Source of the DNA: Sulfitobacter alexandrii
Lineage (GTDB): Bacteria; Pseudomonadota; Alphaproteobacteria; Rhodobacterales; Rhodobacteraceae
DNA: 64,000 nt
Reading direction: 5' to 3'
Assembly: GCF_001886735.1 (NCBI RefSeq)
Contig: NZ_CP018076.1
Coordinates: forward strand, 620,001-684,000
This document shows positions 8,018-16,747 of this stretch, piece after piece (positions within the stretch are counted from its first letter, which is position 1; every line of letters starts with the position of its first letter). The position numbers were made by a program, and so were the translations under genes. Under the pieces are notes generated by a model. It saw only the letters and a list, made by a program, of their open reading frames with translations. It was not told where the DNA came from and did not search any database.

Positions 8018-8890
8018 CTAGGTGAATTTGCGGAACAGCTTGGTCTGGTCGAACATTTCCTCCAGCCCCTCCATGCGCCTGCGGGTGTTGTTCCAGTCGA
8101 GGTTCTGCACCGCAGAGATCATCGTCTCGGTCAACAGCAGTGTCGTCGCTGCCGAATCCCAGGCCGAGGGCACGACGATGCGGCTGCTGAAACAGATATC
8201 GGCAAGCTGGTGCACGGGCGACCGCCACTGGTCGGTGAAGAGGATGATCTTGGCCCCCTGCGCGTGGGCGAGCTCAGCCAGCTTGAGCGTGTTGTTCTCG
8301 TACCGGCGCACATCGTAGATCACGAAGACGTCGTCCGGCGTCACGTCGAGCAGGTAATGCGGCCAGGCGTTCGAGGTGGACTGGATGTGGGTGATGCGGG
8401 GGCGGATGACCTGCATGTGCAGGAACAGGTATTCCGCCAGCGTATGCGTCACCCGCCCGCCCACGATGTACAAGTGACGCCCGGTGTCGCCCACCAGCGC
8501 GCAGGCGGCGTCAAAGGCCTGCGGGTCGATCTGGCCCAGTGTGTGGCGGATGTTGTCGATCACCGCATCGGTGAAACGGTTCAGCATGTGTCCCTCGGGC
8601 GCGCCGTCCGCCCAGGTGTCGTGCTTGGCGATGGGGCCCTTGACCTTTGCCCGCAGTTCCTCGCGCAGTTCGGCCTGGAACTCGGGGTAGCCCTTGAAGC
8701 CGAGCTTCTGCACCATGCGCGCCACCGTGGGCACCGAAACTTCGGCATCCTTGGCCAGCGCGGTCAGCGGGCCCAGCCCCGAGGCCGGATAGTTCTCGAG
8801 AATCGAATGCGCCAGCTGCCGTTCCGCGCGGGTCAGCCCCTCCAGCTTCTGCTGGATGCGGTCGGAGATCGTCAGGGGTGCCTCGGGCAT
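8018..8890 (-). CDS. MurR/RpiR family transcriptional regulator
   Basis: Regulator with an N-terminal RpiR helix-turn-helix (about residues 1-80, with the phrase VSVPTVARMVQKLGFKGYPEF) and a C-terminal SIS sugar-isomerase-like domain (about 125-260, including HLYIVGGRV and KIILFTDQW). The 290-aa start MPEAPLTISDRIQ at 8890 was chosen over a longer frame because upstream residues are low-complexity and run through the promoter. It is divergent from the TRAP/gamma-glutamyl operon and is very probably its regulator. The SIS domain suggests it senses a phosphorylated or amino-sugar-like ligand, but ligands outside sugars are known in this family. Confidence 0.9.
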   Translation of the reverse strand: MPEAPLTISDRIQQKLEGLTRAERQLAHSILENYPASGLGPLTALAKDAEVSVPTVARMVQKLGFKGYPEFQAELREELRAKVKGPIAKHDTWADGAPEGHMLNRFTDAVIDNIRHTLGQIDPQAFDAACALVGDTGRHLYIVGGRVTHTLAEYLFLHMQVIRPRITHIQSTSNAWPHYLLDVTPDDVFVIYDVRRYENNTLKLAELAHAQGAKIILFTDQWRSPVHQLADICFSSRIVVPSAWDSAATTLLLTETMISAVQNLDWNNTRRRMEGLEEMFDQTKLFRKFT

Positions 8891-8907
8891 GGGTGCTCCG
8901 CTTGATC

Positions 8908-8947
8908 GAAAAATTATCAACAGGCCGCCGCATGTGATAAATTTTTC
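8908..8947. promoter_or_regulatory. Candidate RpiR operator in the divergent promoter
   Basis: GAAAAATTATCA (8908-8919) and TGATAAATTTTTC (8935-8947) form an AT-rich inverted repeat with one extra base in the right arm. It sits between the regulator and the hydrolase gene. A TTGACA -35 candidate for the rightward operon follows at 8957-8962. The AT-rich arms stand out against the GC-rich surroundings. Confidence 0.6.
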
Positions 8948-9006
8948 ACAATTCTGTTGACAGGTGCGCCGTTTGGCAAGCACTTTATCCGTGAAAAGGG
9001 GACGTG

Positions 9007-9786
9007 ATGGGCCGGACGACAGATCATGCAGAAGCGGTCGGTGTGGCGGAGGTGAACCCTTCGGGCACGTCATCCATCGTCCTGATCTGCGAGCATGCGA
9101 GCCATCATATTCCGGATGATTTCAAGGGGCTGGGTCTTGCCCCGGACGCGTTGCAGAGCCACGCCGCCTGGGATCCCGGCGCGATGGCGGTGGCGGAGCG
9201 GCTTTCGGCACGGCTGGACGCGAAGCTGCTGGCAGGCACCGTGTCGCGGCTGGTCTACGACCTGAACCGCCCGCCCGACGCACCCGGCGCAATGCCCGAG
9301 CAGAGCGAGGTGTTCGCCGTGCCGGGCAACCGCGACCTGACGCAGGCCGCCCGCGCGGAACGGGCCGCGCGTTACTACCAGCCGTTCCATGACCGGATCG
9401 AAGAGGTGATGGCGGTCATAGACGCGCCCATCCTCGTGACGGTTCACAGTTTCACGCCGGTTTTCCTCGGCCAGCGCCGCGCGGTGGAGATCGGCGTGCT
9501 TCACGATGCCGACAGCCGGCTGGCCGACGCCATGCTGGCCTGCGCCGAAGCGCATACGCAATCCGACGTGCAGCGAAATGCGCCCTATGGCCCGCAGGAC
9601 GGGGTGATGCACACGCTGCACCTGCACGGGATCGCGCAGGACCGGTTGAACGTCATGCTGGAAATCCGCAACGACCTGATCGGCACCGCCGACGATCAGG
9701 ACCGCATGGCACAGATGATCGCCGGCTGGCTGGCCGATGCCTGCGCACGGCTCGGGGCAGGGGAGCGCGTGTCATGCGTGGCCTGA
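9007..9786 (+). CDS. N-formylglutamate amidohydrolase family protein
   Basis: Zinc-type amidohydrolase of the N-formylglutamate deformylase (HutG2-like) family. Visible motifs are CEHASHHIP at about residues 27-35 and HSFTPVFLG at about 147-155. Length (259 aa) is typical. The ATG at 9007 is preferred over the GTG at 9004 because the AAGGGGA ribosome site is otherwise too close. No histidine-utilisation genes are adjacent. It heads an operon with a TRAP transporter, a glutamate-amine ligase-like enzyme and two dehydrogenases, so it may hydrolyse a glutamyl amide here. The family call is firm; the substrate is inferred. Confidence 0.85.
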   Translation: MGRTTDHAEAVGVAEVNPSGTSSIVLICEHASHHIPDDFKGLGLAPDALQSHAAWDPGAMAVAERLSARLDAKLLAGTVSRLVYDLNRPPDAPGAMPEQSEVFAVPGNRDLTQAARAERAARYYQPFHDRIEEVMAVIDAPILVTVHSFTPVFLGQRRAVEIGVLHDADSRLADAMLACAEAHTQSDVQRNAPYGPQDGVMHTLHLHGIAQDRLNVMLEIRNDLIGTADDQDRMAQMIAGWLADACARLGAGERVSCVA

Positions 9787-10343
9787 TGCGCGGGTATATC
9801 CGCGTTGCCGATGCGGTGAATTACCGGCTGGGCCGGATCGTGATGTACGGAATCTTCGTGCTGATGGGGGTGCTCCTGTGGTCGTCGATCAGCAAGACCT
9901 TCTTCCTGCCCTCGCTCTGGACCCTCGAGATGGCCCAGTTCATCATGGTGGGATATTACATCCTCGGCGGGCCTTATTCCCTTCAGCTCGGCTCGAACGT
10001 GCGGATGGACCTGCTTTATGGTGAGTGGTCGCTGCGGCGGAAGGCCTGGGTGGACCTCTTCACGGTGCTGCTGCTGATCTTCTACCTCGGCGTGCTGCTC
10101 TACGGTGCGATCAGCTCCACCGCCTACTCGCTGGGGTACTGGAAGGACGCGCCGGTCTCCTATCTCTTCGGCGTGCTGACCGGAACCGAAGAGGTCGGCA
10201 GGCTGGAACAATCCTCTTCCGCATGGCGGCCGTACATGTGGCCGATCAAGGTGGTGATGATCGTCGGGTTCTTCCTGATGATCGTCCAGTGCCTGTCGGA
10301 ATTCTGCAAGGACGTGTTGCGCCTGAAGGGTGAAGTGATCTGA
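9774..10343 (+). CDS. TRAP transporter small permease (DctQ family)
   Basis: Small membrane subunit of a tripartite ATP-independent periplasmic transporter. The 189-aa protein has four predicted spans (starting near residues 20, 55, 92 and 158), with the family phrase GGPYSLQLGSNVRMDLLYG in the second. A loop of about 40 residues before the last span is longer than in simple DctQ proteins. It overlaps the hydrolase gene by 13 bp and abuts dctM through a TGATG junction. Confidence 0.9.
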   Translation: MRGLMRGYIRVADAVNYRLGRIVMYGIFVLMGVLLWSSISKTFFLPSLWTLEMAQFIMVGYYILGGPYSLQLGSNVRMDLLYGEWSLRRKAWVDLFTVLLLIFYLGVLLYGAISSTAYSLGYWKDAPVSYLFGVLTGTEEVGRLEQSSSAWRPYMWPIKVVMIVGFFLMIVQCLSEFCKDVLRLKGEVI

Positions 10344-11668
10344 TGTCCTACGAGTTGATCGCCACCCTGATGTTCTCCACGATGATGCTGATGCTGCTGA
10401 CCGGCCAGCGTGTATTCGGCGCCATCGGTTTCGTCGCCGTCGTGGCCGCGCTGCTGCTTTGGGGCGACAGGGGCGGGTTCGACATCGGCTTCTCGGCCGC
10501 GATGAAGCTGATGAAGTGGTATCCGCTGCTGACGCTGCCGATGTTCATCTTCATGGGCTACGTACTGTCGGAATCGCGCATCGCGGACGACCTTTACAAG
10601 ATGTTCCACGTCTGGATGGGCGGGCTGCGCGGCGGCCTTGCGATCGGGACCATCGGGCTCATGGTGCTGATCTCGGCCATGAACGGGCTCAGCGTGGCGG
10701 GCATGGCCATCGGTGCCACCATCGCGCTGCCGGAACTGCTGAAGCGGGGTTACGACAAGCGCATGGTAACCGGGGTGATCCAGGCGGGGTCGAGCCTGGG
10801 CATCCTCGTGCCGCCGTCGGTTGTGCTCGTGCTCTACGCCATGATCGCGCGCCAGCCGGTCGGCCAGTTGTGGCTTGCGGGCGTGGTGCCGGGCCTGTTG
10901 ATGGCCGCGATGTTCATCGCCTACATCGCGTTGCGCTGCCGGCTGAACCCGGCGCTCGGTCCGGTGCTGGACCCGGCGGAGCGCGACCTGCCGCGCGCCG
11001 AGAAACTGCGCCTGCTGCGCGCCGGCATTCTCCCCTTGGTGATCTTCGCCGTGATGATGGTGCCCTTCATCAACGGCTGGACCTCACTGGTCGAAAGCTC
11101 GGCCATCGGTGCCATCGCCGCTTTCCTCGCCGCGGTGATGAAGGGGCGGATGACACGCGAGGTATTCGAGAACTCGGTGCGCAACACGCTGGGCATCACC
11201 TGCATGTTCATGTGGATCATCCTCGCCGCGCTGGCCTTCGGCGCCGTCTTTGACGGGCTCGGCGCGGTCAAGGCGATCGAAAGCCTGTTCACCGAGAAGC
11301 TGGGCCTGAGCCCCTGGATGATCCTGATCCTGATGCAGCTTTCCTTCATCGTGATGGGCACGTTCCTGGACGATACGGCCATGCTTGTCATCGTCGCGCC
11401 GCTCTACGTGCCGCTGGTGGGCGCGCTCGGCTTCGACCTGATCTGGTACGGCATTCTCTATACCATCACGACGCAGATCGCCTACATGACACCGCCGTTC
11501 GGCTACAACCTGTTCCTGATGCGTGCCATGGCCCCGCCCGAGATCACGCTTCGCGACATCTATGCCTCGATCACGCCGTTCGTTCTGGTGATGATCGCGG
11601 CGCTGACCATGGTGATGGTCTTTCCGGGCATCGCGACATGGCTGCCCACCTACGTCTACGGAAACTGA
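10343..11668 (+). CDS. TRAP transporter large permease (DctM family)
   Basis: Main transport subunit of the TRAP system, with about 12 membrane spans over 441 aa, a normal length. Family features include GQRVFGAIGFVA near the N-terminus, MNGLSVAGMAIGATIALPELLKRGY at about residues 113-137, and GTFLDDTAMLVIVAPL near 337. It couples import to an ion gradient. Its ATG overlaps the dctQ stop. A small hairpin (11677-11691) and an AAGGAG ribosome site lead to the binding-protein gene. Confidence 0.94.
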   Translation: MSYELIATLMFSTMMLMLLTGQRVFGAIGFVAVVAALLLWGDRGGFDIGFSAAMKLMKWYPLLTLPMFIFMGYVLSESRIADDLYKMFHVWMGGLRGGLAIGTIGLMVLISAMNGLSVAGMAIGATIALPELLKRGYDKRMVTGVIQAGSSLGILVPPSVVLVLYAMIARQPVGQLWLAGVVPGLLMAAMFIAYIALRCRLNPALGPVLDPAERDLPRAEKLRLLRAGILPLVIFAVMMVPFINGWTSLVESSAIGAIAAFLAAVMKGRMTREVFENSVRNTLGITCMFMWIILAALAFGAVFDGLGAVKAIESLFTEKLGLSPWMILILMQLSFIVMGTFLDDTAMLVIVAPLYVPLVGALGFDLIWYGILYTITTQIAYMTPPFGYNLFLMRAMAPPEITLRDIYASITPFVLVMIAALTMVMVFPGIATWLPTYVYGN

Positions 11669-11718
11669 ACCCATAAGCCGGGCCAACCGGCATCCAACCC
11701 CAACAAGGAGACAACGAC

Positions 11719-12750
11719 ATGACCACAAGACGCAAGTTCATCCAGGGGGCCGCGCTCGCAGGGCCCGCCGCCCTAGCCACGCCCGCACTGGCGCAGAACA
11801 AGATCACCTGGAGGCTCCAGACCTACGCCGGCGCGGCGCTGGCCGAACACGTGCTCGACCCCGCGATCAAGATGTTCAACCAGATCGCAGGCGACCGCAT
11901 GCAGATCGAAACCTACTACGCGGACCAGATCGTCCCCACTGGCGAGCTTTTCCAGGCGATGCAGCGCGGCACCATCGACGCTGTGCAGTCGGACGACGAT
12001 TCGATGGCGTCGCCGACCGAGGTGACGGTCTTCGGCGGATACTTCCCGTTCGGGTCGCGCTACAGCCTCGATGTGCCGGTGCTGTTCAACCAGTACGGGC
12101 TGAACGAGATCTGGGCGGAGGAGTACGCGAAGGTCGGCGTGAAGCACATCAGCGCCGGTGCCTGGGACCCGTGCCATTTCGCCACCAAGGATCCGATCAA
12201 CAGCCTTGAGGACATGAAGGGCAAGCGCATCTTCACCTTCCCGACCGCGGGGCGTTTCCTGTCGCAGTTCGGCGTCGTGCCGGTGAACCTGCCGTGGGAG
12301 GACATCGAGGTCGCCGTGCAGACCGGTGAACTGGATGGCATCGCATGGTCCGGCATCACCGAGGACTACACCGTGGGTTGGGCGGATGTGACGAACTACT
12401 TCCTGACCAACAACATCTCCGGCGCGTGGATCGGCCACTTCTTCGCCAACATGGAGCGCTGGAACGAATTGCCCGAAGACCTCAAGATGCTGTTCGAGGT
12501 TTGCTGCCAGCAGTCGCACTACTACCGCCAGCACTGGTACTGGGGCGGCGAGGCGCGCCTGCGCGTGCACGGCGAGAAGCTGAAGCTGACCACGATCCCC
12601 GATGCCGAGTGGGCCACGGTCGAAAGCGCCGCGCGCGAGTTCTGGGAAGAGATCGCGGCGGAGTCGGACGTGAAGCGCCGGGTCGTCGACATCTTCAAGC
12701 AGTACAACACGGACATGGAGAAGGCTGGACGGCCCTATCGTTACACCTAA
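11719..12750 (+). CDS. TRAP transporter substrate-binding protein (DctP family), Tat-exported
   Basis: Periplasmic solute receptor for the adjacent TRAP permease. The N-terminus TTRRKFIQGAALAG is a twin-arginine signal with cleavage likely after ALA near residue 25. The mature part has DctP features such as YYADQIVPTGELFQAMQRG and the later GELDGIAWSG. At 343 aa it is of usual length and resembles the TakP-like branch of carboxylate binders. Export by Tat is common for TRAP receptors in this group. A terminator-like hairpin follows, which would favour excess receptor over downstream enzymes. Confidence 0.93.
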   Translation: MTTRRKFIQGAALAGPAALATPALAQNKITWRLQTYAGAALAEHVLDPAIKMFNQIAGDRMQIETYYADQIVPTGELFQAMQRGTIDAVQSDDDSMASPTEVTVFGGYFPFGSRYSLDVPVLFNQYGLNEIWAEEYAKVGVKHISAGAWDPCHFATKDPINSLEDMKGKRIFTFPTAGRFLSQFGVVPVNLPWEDIEVAVQTGELDGIAWSGITEDYTVGWADVTNYFLTNNISGAWIGHFFANMERWNELPEDLKMLFEVCCQQSHYYRQHWYWGGEARLRVHGEKLKLTTIPDAEWATVESAAREFWEEIAAESDVKRRVVDIFKQYNTDMEKAGRPYRYT

Positions 12751-12785
12751 TCTGCGCGGGCGCGCCGCGCACCGCCACGATCAAC

Positions 12786-12815
12786 GGCACTCCGGGGTCT
12801 GCCCGGGGTGCCTTT
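12786..12815 (+). terminator. Attenuator-like hairpin between dctP and the ligase gene
   Basis: GGCACTCCGGG and CCCGGGGTGCC form an 11-bp stem (one U-G pair, 5-nt loop GTCTG) followed by TTT. It lies 19 bp before the ligase start, so it would reduce rather than abolish read-through and cover the region just upstream of the AGAGGA ribosome site. Confidence 0.65.
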
Positions 12816-12834
12816 CATACCAGAGGACTTCTTC

Positions 12835-14196
12835 ATGCCCGGCACCCTGAGTTTTGACGACCTGAAATCCCGCGTCGCGGACGGCACCATCGACACGGTT
12901 CTGGTCTGCGCCGTCGACATGCAGGGCCGACTGATGGGCAAGCGCTTTCACGCGGTCAATTTTGTCGAGACGTCGTTCAAGGAAACGCACTGCTGCAATT
13001 ACCTGCTGGCCACGGATCTGGAGATGGCCACTCCCGAAGGCTATGCCGCGACGTCCTGGCGCAAGGGGTACGGCGACTACGTCATGGCTCCCGATCTTTC
13101 CACCCTGCGCCAGGTGCCGTGGCTGGAAGGTACGGCGATGGTACTTTGCGACATCCTGGACCACCACCACGATCCGGTGCCCCACGATCCGAGGGGGATG
13201 CTGAAGAAGCAGATCGCCCGCCTTGCCGACCTCGGGTTCGAGGCGCAGATGGCGACCGAACTGGAATTCTTCCTTTTCGAAAAGAGCCTGGACGACATCC
13301 GCAAGAGCGGCTTTGCCGATCTCACACCGATCAGCGGCTACAACGAGGATTATCACATCTTCCAGACGACCAAGGAAGAACACGTGATGCGCCCGCTGCG
13401 CAATCACCTGTTTGCCGCCGGACTGCCGATCGAGAATTCCAAGGGCGAGGCCGAGGCGGGGCAGGAGGAGCTGAACATCCGATACGCCCCCGCACTCGAC
13501 TGCGCGGACCATCACACCATCGCGAAGCACGCGGTGAAGGAGATTGCATGGCAGCAGGGCCATGCGGCCAGTTTCCTGCCGAAGTGGCGTCCGGACCGCG
13601 TCGGGTCGTCGAGCCACGTTCACCAGTCCCTGTGGCAAGACGGCAAGCCGGCCTTCCACGATCCGCAGGCCGACCTGGGCATGTCCGACCTGATGCGCCA
13701 CTACATGGCGGGCCTGATCGCCTATGCGCCGGACTACACCTTTTTCCTTGCGCCTTACGTGAACAGTTACAAGCGGTTCGCCAAGGGCACCTTCGCGCCG
13801 ACCAAGACGGTCTGGTCCATCGACAACCGCACCGCGGGTTTCCGCCTGTGCGGCGACGGAACCAAGGGAATCCGTGTGGAGTGCCGCATCGGCGGGTCCG
13901 ACCTGAATCCCTACCTTGCACAGGCCGCGATGCTCGCCGCCGGCATCAAGGGGATCGAGGACAGGATGGAACTCGCCCCGCCTACCAAGGGTGATGTCTA
14001 CGATGACGCCAAGGCGGCGGACATTCCCCGGACGCTGCGCGATGCGACCGAAACGCTGCGTCGGTCCGATTTCCTGCGGCAGGCGATGGGCGACGACGTG
14101 ATCGACCATTACACCCGCTGCGCCGAATGGGAGCAGGAGGAATTCGACCGCGCGGTGACGGACTGGGAAATCAAACGCGGATTTGAAAGGGCCTGA
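12835..14196 (+). CDS. Glutamine synthetase family protein, candidate gamma-glutamyl amine/amino-alcohol ligase
   Basis: Glutamine-synthetase fold enzyme of the PuuA-like group that joins glutamate to amines using ATP. Active-site motifs are visible: ELEFFLF (about residues 139-145), the AEAGQEELN region (about 210-219), SSHVHQSLW (about 259-267), WSIDNRTAGFRL (about 325-336) and RVECRIGGSD (about 342-351). At 453 aa it matches PuuA-like proteins rather than housekeeping GlnA. The ATG at 12835 has an AGAGGA site; an earlier in-frame ATG at 12808 lies in the hairpin. Neighbouring alcohol and aldehyde dehydrogenases suggest the amine carries a hydroxyl group. Substrate is inferred. Confidence 0.88.
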   Translation: MPGTLSFDDLKSRVADGTIDTVLVCAVDMQGRLMGKRFHAVNFVETSFKETHCCNYLLATDLEMATPEGYAATSWRKGYGDYVMAPDLSTLRQVPWLEGTAMVLCDILDHHHDPVPHDPRGMLKKQIARLADLGFEAQMATELEFFLFEKSLDDIRKSGFADLTPISGYNEDYHIFQTTKEEHVMRPLRNHLFAAGLPIENSKGEAEAGQEELNIRYAPALDCADHHTIAKHAVKEIAWQQGHAASFLPKWRPDRVGSSSHVHQSLWQDGKPAFHDPQADLGMSDLMRHYMAGLIAYAPDYTFFLAPYVNSYKRFAKGTFAPTKTVWSIDNRTAGFRLCGDGTKGIRVECRIGGSDLNPYLAQAAMLAAGIKGIEDRMELAPPTKGDVYDDAKAADIPRTLRDATETLRRSDFLRQAMGDDVIDHYTRCAEWEQEEFDRAVTDWEIKRGFERA

Positions 14197-14197
14197 C

Positions 14198-15568
14198 ATG
14201 ATCAGATGCATCTCCCCCATCGACGGATCGGTCTATGCCGAGCGACCCGTCCTGACACTCGACGAGGCGCGGCGCGCCGTGTCCGAGGCAAAGGCGGCCC
14301 AGGCTACCTGGGCGGCGTTACCGCTCGAGGACCGGATCGCGCGGGTGCAGGCCGGTGTCGCGAACGTGGGCGCCATGAACGAGGCCATCGTGCCGGAACT
14401 GGCTCACCAGATGGGGCGGCCCGTGCGCTACGGCGGTGAATTCGGCGGGTTCAACGAACGTGCCACCTACATGGCGGGCATTGCAGAAAAGGCCCTGGCG
14501 GATATCGAGATCGAGGACAGCGAAAGCTTTCGGCGCTTCATCCGCCGGGTGCCGCACGGCGTGGTCCTTGTCATCGCGCCGTGGAACTATCCCTACATGA
14601 CTGCGATCAACACGGTCGCGCCCGCGCTCATCGCGGGCAGTGCGGTGATGCTGAAACATGCCAGCCAGACGCCGTTGGTCGGGGAACGTCTGGCCGAAGC
14701 CTTTCATGCGGCGGGCGTGCCCGAAGCGGTGTTCCGAAACGTCTTTCTCGACCACCAGACCACGTCCGACCTGATCGCGGCGAAATCTTTCGGGTTCGTC
14801 AATTTCACCGGTTCGGTCAGCGGGGGGCAGGCCATCGAACGGGCGGCGGCAGGCACCTTCACCGGGTTGGGGCTGGAACTGGGCGGCAAGGATCCGGGAT
14901 ACGTGAGGGCCGATGCCGACGTCGAGGCGGCGGCGGACAGCCTGATCGACGGCGCGATGTTCAACTCGGGCCAATGCTGCTGCGGGATCGAACGGATCTA
15001 CGTCCACGAAGACGTCTACGATGCCTTCGTGTCCCGGGCGGTGTCCATTGTCGAGGGCTACCGGCTGGGCGACCCGCTCGACCCCGAGACGACGCTGGGC
15101 CCGATGGCGCAGCCGCGCTTCGCGGACCTCGTCCGCGCCCAGACCGCCGAGGCCGTCGAAATGGGGGCGAAGGCGCTCATCGACCCCGCGCTTTTCCCGA
15201 AGGATGGCGGCGCGTACCTGATGCCCCAGATCCTGACGGACGTGACCCACGACATGCGGGTGATGCGTGAAGAAAGCTTTGGCCCCGTCGTGGGCATCAT
15301 GCGTGTCTCGGGGGACGATGAGGCGGTCGCGCTTATGAACGACAGCGACTACGGGCTGACCGCGGCCGTCTGGACACGCGATGCCGCGGCTGCCGAGGCC
15401 CTGGGCGACCGGATCGAAACCGGCACGGTCTTCATGAACCGGGCCGACTATCTGGACCCGGCCCTGTGCTGGACCGGCTGCAAGGACACCGGGCGGGGCG
15501 GGGGGCTGTCGGTGATCGGCTATCACAACCTCACCCGTCCGAAATCATACCACCTCAAGAAAGCCTGA
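14198..15568 (+). CDS. NAD(P)-dependent aldehyde dehydrogenase
   Basis: Aldehyde dehydrogenase oxidising an aldehyde to its acid. The nucleotide-site phrase APWNYPYMT lies at about residues 127-135, the general-base Glu in LELGGKDPG at about 226-234, and the catalytic Cys within SGQCCCGIERIY near 259. The 456-aa length is slightly short for the family, as in the succinate-semialdehyde-like branch. It starts 2 bp after the ligase stop. In context it would oxidise a gamma-glutamyl aminoaldehyde made by the next gene's product. Start taken as the ATG at 14198, with GAAAGG upstream. Confidence 0.92.
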   Translation: MIRCISPIDGSVYAERPVLTLDEARRAVSEAKAAQATWAALPLEDRIARVQAGVANVGAMNEAIVPELAHQMGRPVRYGGEFGGFNERATYMAGIAEKALADIEIEDSESFRRFIRRVPHGVVLVIAPWNYPYMTAINTVAPALIAGSAVMLKHASQTPLVGERLAEAFHAAGVPEAVFRNVFLDHQTTSDLIAAKSFGFVNFTGSVSGGQAIERAAAGTFTGLGLELGGKDPGYVRADADVEAAADSLIDGAMFNSGQCCCGIERIYVHEDVYDAFVSRAVSIVEGYRLGDPLDPETTLGPMAQPRFADLVRAQTAEAVEMGAKALIDPALFPKDGGAYLMPQILTDVTHDMRVMREESFGPVVGIMRVSGDDEAVALMNDSDYGLTAAVWTRDAAAAEALGDRIETGTVFMNRADYLDPALCWTGCKDTGRGGGLSVIGYHNLTRPKSYHLKKA

Positions 15569-15571
15569 CTC

Positions 15572-16717
15572 ATGACGCTTACCGCCAACTGGTCCTATCC
15601 TACCGCCGTCCGCTTTGGCGCCGGACGCATCTCGGAAATCGCGGAGGCCTGCATCGCGGCAGGCATCCAGAACCCGCTGCTGGTCACGGACCGGGGGCTG
15701 GCGGCGATGGAGATCACGACCCGCACGCTCGATCTGCTGGAGGCCGCGGGACTTGGCCGTGCCATCTTCGCCGAAGTGGATCCGAACCCCACCGACCGGA
15801 ACGCCGAGGAAGGTGTGCGCGTCTACCGCGAAGGCGGGCACGACGGCGTCGTCGCCTTCGGCGGCGGATCCGGTCTGGACCTTGGCAAGGTCGTTGCCTT
15901 CATGGCCGGGCAGTCGCGCCCGCTGATGGATTTCGAGGACATCGGCGACTGGTGGACGCGGGCCGACGCCGACGCCATCGCGCCCATCGTGGCGGTGCCG
16001 ACCACTGCGGGCACCGGTTCGGAAGTTGGCCGCGCCAGCGTCATCACCAAGTCGGACACGGCGGAAAAGAAGATCATCTTTCACCCCCGAATGCTGCCGG
16101 CGGTGGTGATCTGCGATCCCGAACTCACGATCGGGATGCCGCCCTTCATCACTGCGGGCACCGGGCTGGATGCCTTTGCCCATTGCGTCGAGGCCTACTG
16201 CTCGCCCCATTATCATCCGATGTCGCAGGGCATGGCGCTTGAGGGGATGCGGCTGGTCAAGGACTTCCTGCCGCGGGCCTATGCCGACGGCGGCGACATC
16301 GAGGCGCGGGCGCAGATGATGGCGGCGGCGGCGATGGGGGCCACCGCGTTTCAAAAGGGGTTGGGGGCGATCCACGCCTTGTCGCATCCCATCGGCGCGA
16401 TCTACCACACCCACCACGGGACCACGAACGCCGTGTGCATGCCCGCCGTGTTGCAGTTCAACCGGCCCGAGATCGAGGGCGTCATCGACCGCGCCGCGCG
16501 CTACCTCGACATCGATGGCGGCTTTGATGGTTTCGCGAGCTTCGTGGACGATCTGAACGCATCGATGAAGATCCCGACATCGCTGAGCGCGATGGGGATC
16601 GAAGAGGTGGACATCGACCGCGTCGTCAAAGGGGCGCTGGCCGATCCCAGCACCGGCGGCAACCCGGTCAAGATGACCGAGGAAAACACCCGCGCGCTGC
16701 TGGAACGGATCGTCTGA
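15572..16717 (+). CDS. Iron-containing (group III) alcohol dehydrogenase
   Basis: Metal-dependent alcohol dehydrogenase. The NAD site GGGSGLDLGK is at about residues 93-102. Likely metal ligands occur in GLDAFAHCVEAY (Asp and His, about 193-204) and in the HALSHPIGAIYHTHHG segment (about 268-283). At 381 aa it is typical. It starts 3 bp after the aldehyde dehydrogenase stop. In this operon it would oxidise a glutamylated amino alcohol to the aldehyde. Substrate not shown by sequence. Confidence 0.92.
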   Translation: MTLTANWSYPTAVRFGAGRISEIAEACIAAGIQNPLLVTDRGLAAMEITTRTLDLLEAAGLGRAIFAEVDPNPTDRNAEEGVRVYREGGHDGVVAFGGGSGLDLGKVVAFMAGQSRPLMDFEDIGDWWTRADADAIAPIVAVPTTAGTGSEVGRASVITKSDTAEKKIIFHPRMLPAVVICDPELTIGMPPFITAGTGLDAFAHCVEAYCSPHYHPMSQGMALEGMRLVKDFLPRAYADGGDIEARAQMMAAAAMGATAFQKGLGAIHALSHPIGAIYHTHHGTTNAVCMPAVLQFNRPEIEGVIDRAARYLDIDGGFDGFASFVDDLNASMKIPTSLSAMGIEEVDIDRVVKGALADPSTGGNPVKMTEENTRALLERIV

Positions 16718-16747
16718 CCGCGTCGTGGCGGGGCTGCGCCGGCCGGT

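Noticed and set aside
12835..14196. Housekeeping glutamine synthetase GlnA
   Set aside because: Length and motif variants fit the PuuA-like amine ligases, no glnB or ntr genes are adjacent, and it lies in a catabolic operon.
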